Assembly: GCA_028714935.1 (NCBI GenBank)
Contig: JAQTLJ010000079.1
Location: forward strand, 1 to 6,001
Direction: 5' to 3'
From: Candidatus Margulisiibacteriota bacterium
GTDB lineage: Bacteria > Margulisbacteria > WOR-1 > O2-12-FULL-45-9
DNA: 6,001 nt
Shown here: positions 5,525 to 6,001 of the stretch, in pieces
Numbering within the stretch: the stretch's first letter is position 1
How the letters are laid out: each line of letters starts with the position of its first letter
Position numbers and translations under genes: made by a program
Notes under the pieces: generated by a model
Seen by the model: only the letters and a program-made list of their open reading frames with translations
What the model was told of the DNA's origin: nothing
Databases searched by the model: none

Positions 5525-6001
5525 CAAATCACCTCAAGCTCAGCTTTGATCGCGCCGGCTTTTTTCATCGCCTGCAGGATCGCGATCATATCTTTGGGGG
5601 TCGCCCCAACAGCGTTAAGCGCCCTGACCAGGTCGGAAAGTGTCGGCCCGCTCTCGACCAAGATCAGCTTCCCTTCGGTCCGTTTCAACCTGGCCATCGA
5701 TCTGGCGCGGTACCGCGCGTCGTCCTGCGCCGATTCCGCGGCCGACCCTTCTGTAAACAGCGATACGTCGCCGATAATCACGTCGATGTCGGCATAAGAA
5801 ACCGCGACCGGCGCGATCCTCACTTTTTCGCCGATGACAATGGTCCCCGTCCGCTCATTGACCACAATTTTCGCTATGGTATCGGGAATGACCTTCAGGT
5901 TCTCGACCCGGGAGATCAGATCGACTAAATTTGAGGTGGTGGCAACGGGGATAGTTACGGTCCCGGCATCCCTGGCGCTCGCATCGATCCCTTGCCCCTT
6001 G
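5524..6001 (-). CDS. flgI: Flagellar P-ring protein FlgI (C-terminal part, enters from window edge)
   Basis: FlgI forms the P ring, the periplasmic bushing round the rod in the peptidoglycan layer of diderm bacteria. The frame is open to the window edge, giving 158 visible residues of about 370, so the signal peptide and N-terminal half are outside. A GTG at 5865 is an internal Val codon, not a start: the frame upstream of it continues with clear FlgI sequence (LVDLISRVENLKVIPDTIAK). Landmarks are VVNERTGTIVIGEKVRIAPV, then LSDLVRALNAVGATPKDMIA and the final ILQAMKKAGAIKAELEVI, a near-standard FlgI C-terminus. The middle region (SLFTEGSAAESAQDDARYRA) is where FlgI proteins usually have a Gln/Pro/Ser-rich loop and is more divergent. 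The last codons contain the flgJ ribosome binding site. Confidence 0.95.
   Translation of the reverse strand, partial: KGQGIDASARDAGTVTIPVATTSNLVDLISRVENLKVIPDTIAKIVVNERTGTIVIGEKVRIAPVAVSYADIDVIIGDVSLFTEGSAAESAQDDARYRARSMARLKRTEGKLILVESGPTLSDLVRALNAVGATPKDMIAILQAMKKAGAIKAELEVI
5530..5535 (-). promoter_or_regulatory. Ribosome binding site of flgJ
   Basis: On the minus strand this reads GAGGTG, 5 bases before the ATG at 5524. It lies within the last codons of flgI and decides the flgJ start: the alternative TTG at 5527 would leave only 2 bases of spacing. Confidence 0.75.

Noticed and set aside
5375..5797. Plus-strand open frame (140 codons)
   Set aside because: It is antisense to flgJ and flgI, both of which are clearly conserved; no family features.
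5524..5865. flgI starting at the GTG at 5865
   Set aside because: The frame continues upstream to the window edge with clear FlgI sequence, so the GTG is an internal codon.

Overview
The window is one piece of a flagellar basal-body operon. All ten genes lie on the minus strand, so transcription runs from high to low coordinates. In that order they are flgI (C-terminal part), a single-domain flgJ rod-binding protein, a FliA/WhiG-type sigma factor, flgB, flgC, fliE, fliF, a short fliG, fliH and fliI (N-terminal part). Coding density is near complete. The largest gap is 15 bases, and several junctions overlap (1, 1, 4 and 8 bases). I see no promoter, terminator, RNA gene, mobile element or CRISPR array, and the operon runs off both ends.

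The P-ring protein FlgI implies a diderm (Gram-negative-type) cell. Base composition is moderate, somewhat above half G+C by eye. The merged order (P-ring and rod-cap genes, then sigma factor, then flgBC-fliEFGHI) and the divergent sequences do not match enteric or Bacillus operons. A poorly cultivated diderm lineage, such as one of the candidate phyla near Cyanobacteria, is possible, but the sequence alone does not settle the taxon.

Functionally, FliF forms the MS ring in the inner membrane and FliG sits on its cytoplasmic face. FliE, FlgB and FlgC build the proximal rod. FlgJ helps the rod cross the wall and FlgI forms the P-ring bushing. FliH and FliI are the stalk and ATPase of the export apparatus. 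The sigma factor would switch on the late flagellar genes.

The most interesting points are architectural. FliG is only 155 residues: it has the FliF-binding N-domain and a short middle domain with an ERPQ version of the EHPQ motif, but no torque-generating C-domain. FliH begins 4 bases after it, so no C-domain remnant is hidden there. FliF also lacks nearly all of the beta-collar insertion of its third ring-building motif and carries a long Pro/Ala/Lys/Glu-rich linker instead. The sigma factor lacks the usual region 2.4 Trp-Val-Pro-Arg signature, and FliI has Asp in place of a Gly in its P-loop. Together these suggest a strongly diverged flagellum, or a basal body whose torque FliG is encoded elsewhere or missing.
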